Below are positions 41,836 to 51,281 of a DNA stretch of 54,774 bases, in pieces. The notes beneath the pieces were generated by a model. That model was not told the DNA's origin, did not search any database, and saw only the letters and a program-made list of their open reading frames with translations. Each line of letters begins with the position of its first letter. Position 1 is the stretch's first letter. Source of the DNA: Treponemataceae bacterium (lineage in GTDB: Bacteria > Spirochaetota > Spirochaetia > Treponematales > Treponemataceae); NCBI GenBank assembly GCA_024680915.1, contig JAILBN010000001.1, positions 1 through 54,774 on the forward strand, given 5' to 3'. The position numbers were made by a program, and so were the translations under genes.

Positions 41836-42876
41836 ATGAGTATTCAGACATATAGTTCAACAATCCGCAGAAAAGAAATGGACGCGGTTCTTACCTGTAT
41901 GGTAGATGAGAAGACTGGTCCCGGAGAGTTAAATATGCGTCTGGTTCAGCAAGTCAGGGATTATTTCAAAGTGGCAGGAGCTGTCGCGTTGCGCAGCCCT
42001 GCTCTTGCTTTAAAATATGCACTGGCAGCACTGGGAACGGAAAAGGGTTGCGGTATAATGGTTTCAGCTCTTGCTCCTGACTGGCAGTATTCTGCCGTCC
42101 TTGATGCCGGTTACACGCCTGTTATCCTTGATATTGATGAGGAGACTCTGCTCGTTACTGAAGATGTCGTTCGTGACGGAATAAAAAAAGGCGGACGAGT
42201 TCTTCTTTTTCATGAGACATCTGGATTTCTCCCTGATTTTTCTGCTTTTCTTGAAATTGGTATTCCTGTAATCGAGGATATTTCTCAAAGCGCAGGTGCT
42301 TCCGAGGACGACAAAAAGGCCGGTTCTTTCGGTATATTCTCAATTTTGGGATTGGAGCAAAACGATATTCTTACGGCGGGTGGAGGAGCTGTTCTCATAG
42401 CCCCACAAGCGCGTGAGTGGACGGTTCTAAAAAGCATTGCCGATGATCTTCCTTCAACGGATAAATTGCCTGACATTAATGCTGCGCTTGCGTTTATTCA
42501 GCTTAAGGAACTGGACAGGAACGAGCTCATAAGAAAAGAGATGCGCGAGGCCTATTGCCGTTCTTTGATGCAAGGTAGATACAAGACGATAAATGAGAAA
42601 ATCGACAATGCGGTAAGCGCAGTATATTCGTTCCCAGTTGTTCTTGCTGGTGACATAAAAGATGTCGTGGACTATGCGCTGCGCAAGGATATTGAGACTT
42701 CTGAAGCATTTAAAGACAGCATTGTATATTGCAGGAGAAAATCGGAAGAAGCCGATGTTTCGTCTTGTATAAAAGCAATGTCGTTATCGTTGCGCTGCCT
42801 GAATTTTCCGCTTTATCCTCGTTTGGGGAACGCTCAGTCGGTGAAAATTGCAAAGGTTCTTTCGACGTTGCCCTGA
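41836..42876 (+). CDS. DegT/DnrJ/EryC1-like protein without the PLP lysine
   Basis: 346 residues with the DegT-family layout: ALRSPALALKYALAALG, MVSALAPDWQYSAVLDAGYTPV, VIEDISQSAGASEDDKKAGS and GIFSILGLEQNDILTAGGGAVL. In active members the last block is FSFxxTKxLxxGEGG, whose lysine holds PLP; here Glu and Gln stand in its place (GLEQND). The Asp that contacts the cofactor nitrogen is kept. The protein is therefore probably not an aminotransferase; it could be a pseudoenzyme or a changed lyase. The gene lies between cheW and nadK, not in a sugar operon. Confidence 0.75.
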   Translation: MSIQTYSSTIRRKEMDAVLTCMVDEKTGPGELNMRLVQQVRDYFKVAGAVALRSPALALKYALAALGTEKGCGIMVSALAPDWQYSAVLDAGYTPVILDIDEETLLVTEDVVRDGIKKGGRVLLFHETSGFLPDFSAFLEIGIPVIEDISQSAGASEDDKKAGSFGIFSILGLEQNDILTAGGGAVLIAPQAREWTVLKSIADDLPSTDKLPDINAALAFIQLKELDRNELIRKEMREAYCRSLMQGRYKTINEKIDNAVSAVYSFPVVLAGDIKDVVDYALRKDIETSEAFKDSIVYCRRKSEEADVSSCIKAMSLSLRCLNFPLYPRLGNAQSVKIAKVLSTLP

Positions 42877-42903
42877 GCCGACGGAGACAACCGCAGGTAA
42901 AAA

Positions 42904-43746
42904 ATGAGAAAGTGCATAATCGTAATCAATAAATTCAGGGAGACTGCTTTTAAAATTGCGGACGACATCGCTTCCTTTTTGGAAAAGAACGAAGTTGCTG
43001 TCTCGCGTACAGTTTTTGGCAGTCAACAAGAAAACTGCGATTTTTCTTCTTTTGATTTTGCGATAACACTCGGAGGAGATGGGACTGTTCTTTATGCAGC
43101 CCGAAAATGTGCTCCTCTCGGCATTCCTGTTTTTCCAGTAAACCTTGGTGAGTTCGGCTTTATAGCCGGGATAAATCCGTCGGACTGGGAGACCCCTATG
43201 AGCGATTTCCTTGCTGGAAAGCTTCGCCTTGACAGCCGGATGATGCTTGTTACTGATGTAGTAAGAAACGGAAAAACAGTATATACTTCATCATCATTGA
43301 ACGATGCGGTCATGAAAATTGCTGGTTCTGCGAAGCTTGCAGAGCTTGATGTAATCTGTAACGGATATTCTTTGGGGCGGTTCCGCTCCGACGGCATAAT
43401 TACAGCGACCCCTACCGGCTCAACTGCGTACTCTGCCGCAGCCGGCGGTCCCATCGCAGACCCTTTGCTTGATGTAATTGTTTTCAGTCCAATTTGTCCA
43501 TTCTCGCTTTCAAACAGGCCTTTGGTCCTGAGCGGAGACAGTATTCTTGAAGTGACCGTAAAAGATTCTCGCGGGGCGGACATACTTCTTACGTGCGATG
43601 GGCAGGAGTCTTTCATGCTGAAAACGGAAGACGTAGTTGTTGTACGCCGTAATTCGAAAGAGGTTCAGCTCGCCGGCTGCGGCAAAAACGAGTTCTATGA
43701 TGCGTTGCGTTCAAAATTAAACTGGTCAGGAGGCCCCCATGCTTGA
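42904..43746 (+). CDS. nadK: NAD kinase
   Basis: 280 residues with the family motifs ITLGGDGTVLYAARKC, VNLGEFGFIAGI, SLNDAVMKI and ATPTGSTAYSAAAGGPI. It phosphorylates NAD to NADP in the cytosol. The start ATG has CAGGTAAAA ahead, a weak site. It overlaps recN by eight bases, a pairing seen in many bacteria. Confidence 0.96.
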   Translation: MRKCIIVINKFRETAFKIADDIASFLEKNEVAVSRTVFGSQQENCDFSSFDFAITLGGDGTVLYAARKCAPLGIPVFPVNLGEFGFIAGINPSDWETPMSDFLAGKLRLDSRMMLVTDVVRNGKTVYTSSSLNDAVMKIAGSAKLAELDVICNGYSLGRFRSDGIITATPTGSTAYSAAAGGPIADPLLDVIVFSPICPFSLSNRPLVLSGDSILEVTVKDSRGADILLTCDGQESFMLKTEDVVVVRRNSKEVQLAGCGKNEFYDALRSKLNWSGGPHA

Positions 43747-45457
43747 GGATCTTGCTATAAAGAATTTTGCTCTTATAGATGAAGTCTCGCTTGATTTTTC
43801 AGATGGTTTCACTGTTTTTAGCGGAGAAACTGGAGCTGGTAAGTCAATTCTCATCGGGGCAATGACTTTCCTTTTGGGAGGCAAGGGCGGTCTTGAGGTT
43901 ATACGTGCAGGCTCTCATGAAGCAAGCGTTTCAGGGACGATTCGTATTGCAAATGAATGCAAAGCTGCGTATGAATGGCTTGATGAGCATGGTATAGAGC
44001 CGGAGAATGAGAGAGTATTACTTCGCCGTGTAATTAAAGATACTGGAAAGACTTCCGCATGGATTCAGGGAACTCCTGTAACGAAAAACGACCTTGCCGA
44101 CTTCACATCCTTTCTTGTTGATATTCATGGTCAGCACGAGCATCAGTCGCTTATGTATCCGGCTTCTCACCGTGTTTTCCTCGATTCCTACGCCGGTCTT
44201 AACGAACAGGTAGCAGCTTTTTCGGAGTTGTATTCGCAGCTTGTTGAAAAGCGTAACTTGCTGAAAGAGATTAATACATCAGGTGCTGAATGGGAGCAGA
44301 AAATGGACATGCTCCAGTTTGCGGTAGAAGAAATAACGCAAGCAGCGCTTCATCCCGGCGAGGACGAGGAGCTTGATGCCGAAGAAAAACGGCTTGCACA
44401 GTACGAAAAGCTTTTTTCTGATGTTGATGAAGTTGACTCAATCCTTTCCGGGGGCGAGAATATCGTTTCTGTGTTGAAAAAAGCCCGATCCACGGTTTCC
44501 CATGCTGCAGGAATCGACAGTTCTCTTGAAAAACTTTCTGAACGGCTTGAAAACGCGTTTTACGAGCTTTCCGATATTTCCGAAGAACTGAAATCATATA
44601 AGAATTCTCTGGTGTTCGACCCTGTTCGCCTTGATGAGGTTCAGGAACGATCCGCACTAATATTCAGGCTAAAGAAAAAATATGCAGCAAGTCAGGCTTC
44701 ACCCGTCGCAGATGTGATAAAATATTGCGAAGATGCGCAGAATGAGCTTGATAAAATGCAGAGTAGCCGTATAGATTCCGGTACGCTTTCAGAAGAGATT
44801 AAAGTGCTGGAGCGTTCCGTTCTTGCGGAGGCTTCTAAAATATCAGCAGCACGCAATGAAAAGGCGCTGAAGTTCTCTGCTGATGTTATGGCTGTTCTGT
44901 CCAATCTGGGGATGTCGAATACTGTTTTCAAAGTAAACGTTGCGAAAAAGCCCGGCGACACTGATGTCCAGCGGTGCGGACCTTATGGATTCGATGATAT
45001 AGAGTTCCTAATCAGTGCGAATCCGGGTTCTCCGCTTAAACCGCTTGCGAAAATCGCGTCCGGTGGTGAGCTTTCGCGAGTCATGCTGGCGTTGAAGACT
45101 GTTCTTTCTGCATCTGATACAACGGAAACTCTCGTTTTCGATGAGATAGACACTGGTATCGGTGGCGAAATTGCCGTCGCAGTGGGGCATCATCTTAGGA
45201 ATTTATCGCAGAATCATCAGATTTTGTGCATAACACATCTTGCGAGTATTGCCGTTTGTGCCGATAATCAAATTAAGATTGAGAAAATCGTCAGCGATGG
45301 CAATACATCGACAAATGTTCATTATATAGAAGGAAATGAGCGTGTGTCCGAAATTGCGCGTATGCTATCCGGTGACGCTGTGAGTGAAGCCTCTCTTTTG
45401 CATGCTTCTTCGTTGCTAGAGGAGAATCAGCGGCTACGTAAGAGTCTTGGGAATTAA
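43739..45457 (+). CDS. recN: DNA repair protein RecN
   Basis: 572 residues. Walker A FSGETGAGKSILIGAM near residues 29-44, coiled coils in the middle, then the ABC signature IASGGELSRVMLALK and Walker B TLVFDEIDTGIGGEIA; CITHLASIAVCADNQ is the switch histidine region. This SMC-like protein gathers broken DNA ends for recombination repair. It starts inside nadK with AGGAGG ahead, which couples the two. Confidence 0.96.
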   Translation: MLEDLAIKNFALIDEVSLDFSDGFTVFSGETGAGKSILIGAMTFLLGGKGGLEVIRAGSHEASVSGTIRIANECKAAYEWLDEHGIEPENERVLLRRVIKDTGKTSAWIQGTPVTKNDLADFTSFLVDIHGQHEHQSLMYPASHRVFLDSYAGLNEQVAAFSELYSQLVEKRNLLKEINTSGAEWEQKMDMLQFAVEEITQAALHPGEDEELDAEEKRLAQYEKLFSDVDEVDSILSGGENIVSVLKKARSTVSHAAGIDSSLEKLSERLENAFYELSDISEELKSYKNSLVFDPVRLDEVQERSALIFRLKKKYAASQASPVADVIKYCEDAQNELDKMQSSRIDSGTLSEEIKVLERSVLAEASKISAARNEKALKFSADVMAVLSNLGMSNTVFKVNVAKKPGDTDVQRCGPYGFDDIEFLISANPGSPLKPLAKIASGGELSRVMLALKTVLSASDTTETLVFDEIDTGIGGEIAVAVGHHLRNLSQNHQILCITHLASIAVCADNQIKIEKIVSDGNTSTNVHYIEGNERVSEIARMLSGDAVSEASLLHASSLLEENQRLRKSLGN

Positions 45458-45526
45458 AACCTCGGTAGGTAAAAAGTCGTTGATTGATGTTAGATTAATG
45501 TAACCAATTACGGGGGAAACTTTTCT

Positions 45527-46330
45527 ATGGCAAAAATTACAGATGAGAGCAGGGAAGACTTTTTTGTGAAGATGCAGCCTTACAAGGAACTTGTACAGCA
45601 GGCGTTTGACAAGGAAAAAGAAATCCTCGCCCTTATAGCTAAAGACAGTTCAGGTGTCGGATATAAAAAACTTCTTCTTGCCGAACAGATGATATATATT
45701 TCTACGTTATATCTCATCATTAATAATCTTTCTGTCACTCTTCTTGACGCAAAGAATACCGATGCTCTGAACGACAGCCGCAAAACGCTCTACAAGGCTA
45801 TTATCTATCTGGAGGAGATTGTCACCGACACAATCGACGCACCGTACGCTGATTACGAGGACAAGCTTGCGGAGATTAGCAATACGCCTCTTGAAAAGCG
45901 TTATTATATAGTAAGAAAACTCGGACTTGCCATCCGTCTCGTAATAGATGCTTATGGAGACAATACTAAATGGAAGTGGTCTTTCGTCGAGCTGGAAGGT
46001 CGTTTCGCGACAGTTGCAAAGAACATGTTCGATATGAAAGAAGGGATGAAAGTTTATTTTGACCCGCGCTCGCCAGATTTTGACACCACTGTTTATTACG
46101 TGCGCCTTATAAAAAAACTTTTTGATAAATCGGCTACAGGCTACCGGGATAAATACGAGCTTTCTACAAAAAGACAGGATGATATGAGGCTTGGTATTAA
46201 TTATCTTCTTGCTCTACGAAGACTTAATATCATTTTGAACGAAAAGGAAGAGGCCGAGGAACTTAAGAAAAAGATCGTTGTCTGGAGGACAAAGCTAGAG
46301 AAAGACCAGAAGCAGGGAATCTGCCGGTAA
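45527..46330 (+). CDS. Helical protein of unknown function
   Basis: 267 residues, soluble and mainly helical, without a signal peptide or membrane helices. No motif is recognised. Notable blocks are YKKLLLAEQMIYISTLYLII, EKRYYIVRKLGLAIRLVIDA and YDMKEGMKVYFDPRSPDFDT-like acidic stretches, and a charged C-terminal coil. It begins 69 bases after recN and ends at a strong terminator; whether it shares a promoter with recN is not clear. It might be a conserved treponemal hypothetical. Confidence 0.7.
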   Translation: MAKITDESREDFFVKMQPYKELVQQAFDKEKEILALIAKDSSGVGYKKLLLAEQMIYISTLYLIINNLSVTLLDAKNTDALNDSRKTLYKAIIYLEEIVTDTIDAPYADYEDKLAEISNTPLEKRYYIVRKLGLAIRLVIDAYGDNTKWKWSFVELEGRFATVAKNMFDMKEGMKVYFDPRSPDFDTTVYYVRLIKKLFDKSATGYRDKYELSTKRQDDMRLGINYLLALRRLNIILNEKEEAEELKKKIVVWRTKLEKDQKQGICR

Positions 46331-46368
46331 CTATACAAAAAACTAAAAATGATAAGTACACTAAAAAA

Positions 46369-46395
46369 ACACTGCGTAGGCAGTGTTTTTTTTTT
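46369..46395 (+). terminator. Terminator before the nucleoside-uptake operon
   Basis: ACACTGC, loop GTAG, GCAGTGT and a long T-run. Confidence 0.95.
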
Positions 46396-46449
46396 GAAAA
46401 GAGTGTATACTATCTGTTATGAGCATTTTAAGGTTTGCTATGTAAACCT
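46394..46449 (+). promoter_or_regulatory. Possible promoter and inverted repeat for the BMP gene
   Basis: TTGAAA at 46394-46399 and TTATGA at 46417-46422 with a 17-base spacer; AGGTTT and AAACCT (46431-46449) form a short inverted repeat before the GGAGG site. The repeat could be an operator. Confidence 0.35.
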
Positions 46450-46470
46450 AATATCTAGTGGAGGATTCAA

Positions 46471-47577
46471 ATGAAGAAAATTGCTCTTATTTTGATGGTT
46501 CTCGTTCTTTCTTTTGGCGTAGTGTTCGCTGGTGGAAAAAAAGAGACACCTGCTGTTAAGTCAACACTTCCTACAGTTCGTCTTGTTACAGATGCTACAG
46601 GTATTGACGACAAGTCATTCAATGCAGCTGCATGGCGTGGAATTCTTGAGTTCTACGGAGACACATGGGAAAACCAGAAAGGTCGCGGTGATTTGTACGA
46701 TGTAGTTACTTGCCAGACACAGGATATGTATATTCCGACGTTGAAGCAGGTTTCTGACGAAGGATACGATCTTGTTATCACAACTGGATTCACATTCGCT
46801 GACGCTCTTACAGAAGTTGCAAAGCTTTATCCAGATCAGAAATACATGATCGTCGATGTTGACTGGATCGGACTTCCTAACGTAGCAGAGTATGTTTACG
46901 CAGAGGAGCAGGGATCTTATCTCGTAGGTCTTGTCGCAGCTCTTCAGGCTAAAGCAGACGGTATCGTAGATCCTAAATTCGGATTTATCGGTGGTGTACC
47001 TGGTGCAACAATCACAAAATTTGAGATGGGTTACATTCAGGGCTTGAAGTCTATCTATCCTGATTCAGTTGTATATGACTATTATGCTAACGACTGGGGA
47101 AAACCGGAGCTTGCAAAGGCTCAGGCTAAGAACTGGTTCGACGGTGGTGTTTATGCTGTATTCTCTGCTGCTGGTGGAACTGGTGGTGGAACAATCGCAC
47201 AGGCTAAGGAATACCGCTCTCAGGGTAAGAATGTATGGGCTATCGGTGTTGACTCTGATCAGTACTACGATGGTGAGTATGCTGCAGGAAAATCTGCTGT
47301 TCTTACATCAATGGTTAAGCGCGTAGAGACATCAACTCTCCTTACTCTTAACGCTATAAAGAACAACGCTTTCAGTGCAGGTGCCGTAACTCTTGATATG
47401 GCTGCAGACGGTGTTGACTACGCTCCTACAAACACAGAGCTTAAAGCTGAAGTAAAGAGTGCTGTTGACGCTGCTAAGAAAGACATAATCAGTGGTAAAA
47501 TCAAAGTTCTTGGTAAATACAAGGATGCTCTTGCTGCTGGTGTTGTTCCTGCTAACCTTGGCGCAATCGATGACTAA
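46471..47577 (+). CDS. BMP/PnrA-family substrate-binding protein (nucleoside uptake)
   Basis: 368 residues. Signal sequence at 1-21 (IALILMVLVLSFGVVFA|GGKKE). The mature protein has the BMP/PnrA pattern: LVTDATGIDDKSFNAAAWRG, DLVITTGFTFADALTEVA, YPDQKYMIVDVDW, AEEQGSYLVGLVAALQ and GFIGGVPGATITKFEMGYIQG, and a late VWAIGVDSDQYY. PnrA of T. pallidum binds purine nucleosides. Most BMP proteins are lipoproteins; here the lipobox cysteine is missing, so the protein should be free in the periplasm. GGAGG precedes the ATG. First gene of the transporter operon. Confidence 0.92.
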   Translation: MKKIALILMVLVLSFGVVFAGGKKETPAVKSTLPTVRLVTDATGIDDKSFNAAAWRGILEFYGDTWENQKGRGDLYDVVTCQTQDMYIPTLKQVSDEGYDLVITTGFTFADALTEVAKLYPDQKYMIVDVDWIGLPNVAEYVYAEEQGSYLVGLVAALQAKADGIVDPKFGFIGGVPGATITKFEMGYIQGLKSIYPDSVVYDYYANDWGKPELAKAQAKNWFDGGVYAVFSAAGGTGGGTIAQAKEYRSQGKNVWAIGVDSDQYYDGEYAAGKSAVLTSMVKRVETSTLLTLNAIKNNAFSAGAVTLDMAADGVDYAPTNTELKAEVKSAVDAAKKDIISGKIKVLGKYKDALAAGVVPANLGAIDD

Positions 47578-47605
47578 TAACTTGGCAAACAAGTAAATTA
47601 TTGTA

Positions 47606-47644
47606 GGGACTGCCTCGTTGTGAGGTGGTCCCGCTATTTTTTTT
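47606..47644 (+). terminator. Internal terminator between binding protein and ABC genes
   Basis: GGGACTGCCTC pairs with GAGGTGGTCCC (two G-T pairs) around GTTGT, then GCTA and a T-run. It lets the binding protein be made in excess over the ATPase and permeases. Confidence 0.85.
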
Positions 47645-47659
47645 GTCTGGAGGATTCCT

Positions 47660-49210
47660 TTGGCTGATGCAATAGAAATGGTGGGAATAACTAAGACTTT
47701 CCCCGGTGTAATTGCTAACGACAATGTTTCAATAAACGTAAAAGAAAATGAGGTTTTGGCTCTTTTGGGTGAAAATGGAGCTGGAAAATCAACTCTGATG
47801 TCAATTTTGTTCGGAGCATACAGTCCTGACCAAGGCATCATAAAGATAAGAGGAAAACAAATTCAGATAAAAGACCCTAATGCGGCTACCGCACTTGGAA
47901 TAGGTATGGTTCATCAGCATTTCAAGCTGATACATAATTATTCCGTTACCGAAAATATTGTTCTGGGAATTGAGCCGGTGAACAAGTTCGGTATGCTTGA
48001 TTTAAAAAAAGCACGTGAAAAAGTAAAAAATCTTTCGGAAACATACGGGCTGAATGTAAATCCTGATGCAAAGATTGAGGATATTACGGTCGGTATGCAG
48101 CAGCGTGTAGAAATCCTTAAGGTTTTGTACCGAAATGCTGATATAATTATTTTTGATGAGCCTACAGCCGTCCTTACCCCGCAAGAAATAGACGAACTTA
48201 TGGATATTATAAGGCTTCTAAAAAAGCAGGGAAAGACGATAATCCTTATTACACATAAATTAAAAGAAATAAAGGCAGTTGCTGAGCGTTGTACGGTTTT
48301 GAGACGTGGAAAAGTTATCGGTACTGTTGAAGTAAAAGATGTAACAGAAGATCAGCTTGCCGAAATGATGGTCGGTAGGGCCGTAAAATTTGAAATAGAT
48401 AAAAAGCCTGCGCAGCCGGGTGATATTGTGCTTTCGCTTAAAAACATTTCCGTAAAGAACAGCAGGGGGCAGATGGCAGTAAAGGATTTGTCGCTTGATG
48501 TTCGGGCTGGCGAGATTGTTGGTATAGCCGGTGTTGATGGTAACGGTCAGTCGGAACTTATTTACGGAATTACAGGATTGTCACCGCTTGAAAGCGGAAC
48601 AATCGAACTAAATGGAAAAGATGTAACAAAATATACGATTCGACAAAGAATCGAGGCTGGAATCGGACATATCCCAGAGGACAGACACAAGCATGGTCTT
48701 GTTTCGGAGTTTTCAGTAGCTGAGAATATTGCCATAAAAAACTATTACAAGGCACCATATTCTTCAAAAATGGGAATACTTGATTATGACACGATGAATA
48801 AAAAAGCATCGGAGCTTATACAAGCGTTCGATATCCGTGCAGGCGAGGACAGCGCGACGGTTGCTGGCTCAATGTCCGGCGGAAACCAGCAGAAAGTAAT
48901 TATTGCGCGCGAAATTGAGCTTTCGCCTGATTTTTTGGTTGTTGCTCAGCCTACGCGTGGTCTTGATGTAGGAGCTATTGAATATATACGCAAGCGAATA
49001 ATCGAGGAGCGCGATAAGGGAAGGGCAATATTGCTTGTTTCTTTTGAGCTTGACGAGATTATGAATCTTTGCGATAGAATAGCTGCCATCTCAAAAGGAA
49101 GCATAGCCGGAATTTTTAAAGCGGGCGAAGTTACTGAGCGTGAGATAGGTATAATGATGGCAGGCTCAAAAAACAACAGTAAGACTGATGAAAAAGAAGG
49201 GGACGCATAA
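47660..49210 (+). CDS. Nucleoside ABC transporter, double ATPase
   Basis: 516 residues with two ABC cassettes, as in the sugar/nucleoside (RbsA-like) group. Cassette 1 has GENGAGKSTLMSILFG, signature ITVGMQQRVEILKVL and Walker B IIIFDEPTAVLTPQE; cassette 2 has the Walker A variant GVDGNGQSEL (lysine replaced, common in this subfamily), signature MSGGNQQKVIIAREI and AQPTRGLDVGA. It powers the two permeases encoded next. TTG start at 47660 with GGAGG eight bases ahead. Stop and next start share a base. Confidence 0.95.
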   Translation: MADAIEMVGITKTFPGVIANDNVSINVKENEVLALLGENGAGKSTLMSILFGAYSPDQGIIKIRGKQIQIKDPNAATALGIGMVHQHFKLIHNYSVTENIVLGIEPVNKFGMLDLKKAREKVKNLSETYGLNVNPDAKIEDITVGMQQRVEILKVLYRNADIIIFDEPTAVLTPQEIDELMDIIRLLKKQGKTIILITHKLKEIKAVAERCTVLRRGKVIGTVEVKDVTEDQLAEMMVGRAVKFEIDKKPAQPGDIVLSLKNISVKNSRGQMAVKDLSLDVRAGEIVGIAGVDGNGQSELIYGITGLSPLESGTIELNGKDVTKYTIRQRIEAGIGHIPEDRHKHGLVSEFSVAENIAIKNYYKAPYSSKMGILDYDTMNKKASELIQAFDIRAGEDSATVAGSMSGGNQQKVIIAREIELSPDFLVVAQPTRGLDVGAIEYIRKRIIEERDKGRAILLVSFELDEIMNLCDRIAAISKGSIAGIFKAGEVTEREIGIMMAGSKNNSKTDEKEGDA

Positions 49211-50373
49211 TGAAAAATAAAAGAACTTTCAAAGAGCTGCTTCTTAAATCGGACGGTGCCAATTCTGTTGTCGTCGTACTTTTAGGCTTCGTTTTCGCGA
49301 CAATCCTTGTGGCTTGCGTAGGACGAAATCCTGCCGGTATGTACAAGGCTTTCCTTCAGTCGCTTACAGGGCTTTTCCAAAAGAAAGACGGCTCCTGGTC
49401 GTGGAATATCCGCTATGTTGGTGAGTGGCTGGCTATATCGGTTCCGTATATACTTACAGGCTTGTGTATGGGGTTTGCTGCTCGTGCAGGTCTTTTCAAC
49501 ATTGGTGGTGAAGGTCAGTATATCATTGGAATGACTGTGGCGCAGGTCATTGCGCTTAACTTTGCGCAGATACCCGGCGTACACTGGATTGTCGCGATAC
49601 TCTGTGCGATTGTGGCTGGTGCTGTGTGGGGCGGTGTCGTCGGCTTCTTGAAGGCGAAATTCGAAGTTTCGGAAGTCGTAACGACAATCATGCTGAATTA
49701 TGTCGCGCTTTATCTGTCGCGCATAATCACTATGTCAATTCCTGGGACAAACACGTATAAAACATTGAACTTCCCGGAAACCGTAAAGATAAAGTGGAGC
49801 TTCCTTTCTTCCATAACGAACGGTTCTACGCTTAACATCGGTATTTTCTTTGCGATTGTGGCCGTAATCCTTTACTGGTTCCTGATGGAAAAAACGAACC
49901 TTGGCTTTGGGCTTCGCGCGACAGGCTTTAATAAAGATGCAGCCCGTTACGCCGGTATTCCTGTTGTTTCGAGTATCGTAATCTCAATGGCTATTTCCGG
50001 TGCTTTTGCAGGTCTTGCGGGTGGAACGGTTGCACTTGGTTCTTTCAACTATGGCCGCGTTATTTCATCAATGGATAACTACGGATTTACAGGAATTGCT
50101 GTCGCGCTGGTAGGTAACAATACAGCTCTAGGAACGGGACTGGCAGGACTGTTGTTCGGTCTTCTTCACGCTTCTCAGACACTGATGCAGTCGCAGAAGA
50201 TCCCGAAAGAAATAACCTTTATTATACAAGGACTTATAGTTATTTTTATAGCGCTTCGCGAGGGTATACGAATCTTTATTTTATGGCGTGATAAGAAAAA
50301 AGCGAACAAAGCTTTGTCAAAAGCGATGGTTGCGGACTCTGCTGAAAAAGCAGCAAAGGAGGCAGATAAATGA
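49210..50373 (+). CDS. Nucleoside ABC transporter permease 1
   Basis: 387 residues with about eight to ten membrane helices (VVVLLGFVFATILVACVG, ILTGLCMGFAARAGLFNIGGEGQYIIGM). The block RAGLFNIGGEGQ is typical of the NupB/BmpC-type permeases in the branched-chain/ribose permease family, and GFNKDAARYAGIP with the EAA-like loop is where the ATPase docks. The C-terminal tail is charged (AEKAAKEADK). The start overlaps the ATPase stop (TAATG). Confidence 0.94.
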   Translation: MKNKRTFKELLLKSDGANSVVVVLLGFVFATILVACVGRNPAGMYKAFLQSLTGLFQKKDGSWSWNIRYVGEWLAISVPYILTGLCMGFAARAGLFNIGGEGQYIIGMTVAQVIALNFAQIPGVHWIVAILCAIVAGAVWGGVVGFLKAKFEVSEVVTTIMLNYVALYLSRIITMSIPGTNTYKTLNFPETVKIKWSFLSSITNGSTLNIGIFFAIVAVILYWFLMEKTNLGFGLRATGFNKDAARYAGIPVVSSIVISMAISGAFAGLAGGTVALGSFNYGRVISSMDNYGFTGIAVALVGNNTALGTGLAGLLFGLLHASQTLMQSQKIPKEITFIIQGLIVIFIALREGIRIFILWRDKKKANKALSKAMVADSAEKAAKEADK

Positions 50374-51281
50374 GTGGTATTTTGGGAATGATTCCTTCTG
50401 TCTTGATGATTGTATCGCCGATTCTTATAACTGCTTGCGGTGGAATGATTTGTGAGCGGAGTGGCGTAGTAAATATCGCACTGGAAGGTCTTATGGGCAT
50501 TGGCGCTTTTGCCGCCGCCGCTTTCCACGTAATTAACGAAACTGCTCTTGGTGGGGCGTCAATATGGATAGCGCTGCTTCTTGCTGGCGTGTGCGGTATG
50601 GCGATGTCGTTAATTCATGCATATGCATCAATTTCGCTCAACGCTGACCAGACAATCTCAGGTACCGGTATTAACCTTATGGTAAACGGTATAACAATTT
50701 TTATGTCGCAGATTCTTTTTAATGCGGACCGCACACAACCGTACCAAATGGGAATGAAACCGATAATGGCACTTGGCGGCATTTATCCTACAGCGTTTAT
50801 CGCAGTTATCGTAATTGCGGCAGCCTGGTTCATCATGTACAAACTTCCTGTGGGACTAAGGCTCCGTGCGTGCGGTGAGCATCCTGCGGCGGCGGCATCA
50901 GTCGGTATTCCTGTAAAAAAATACCGCTACATTGCAGTTCTTGTTTCAGGATTCCTTGGCGGACTTGCCGGTGGTTGTCTTGTTCTTACCGAGACAATCC
51001 AGTTCACTTCCAACACCATAAACGGTGCGGGATTCATCGCTCTAGCCGCTGTGTCTTTCGGCCGTTGGAAACCTATCGGCATTACATGGTCGTCTCTTTT
51101 GTTCGGAACGGCGGTCGCTTTCTCCATCTATGTCGTAAACATTCCGTCATTGCGAAATTTGCCGACTGAATTCTTTAACCTTTTACCATATGTCATAACG
51201 ATTCTCGCGCTCGTAGCGTTCAGCGGAAAGAATTACGCTCCGCTTGCTTGCGGAAAGCCTTATGACAAAAGTGCTAGCTGA
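50370..51281 (+). CDS. Nucleoside ABC transporter permease 2
   Basis: 303 residues, around eight membrane helices. It has CGGMICERSGVVNIALEGLMG at the start of the core and ACGEHPAAAASVGIPVKKYRY as the ATPase-docking loop; GGCLVLTETIQFTSNTINGAGF follows. This is the shorter BmpD-like partner of the first permease. It overlaps the previous stop by four bases (ATGA) and shares a base with the next gene. Confidence 0.94.
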   Translation: MSGILGMIPSVLMIVSPILITACGGMICERSGVVNIALEGLMGIGAFAAAAFHVINETALGGASIWIALLLAGVCGMAMSLIHAYASISLNADQTISGTGINLMVNGITIFMSQILFNADRTQPYQMGMKPIMALGGIYPTAFIAVIVIAAAWFIMYKLPVGLRLRACGEHPAAAASVGIPVKKYRYIAVLVSGFLGGLAGGCLVLTETIQFTSNTINGAGFIALAAVSFGRWKPIGITWSSLLFGTAVAFSIYVVNIPSLRNLPTEFFNLLPYVITILALVAFSGKNYAPLACGKPYDKSAS

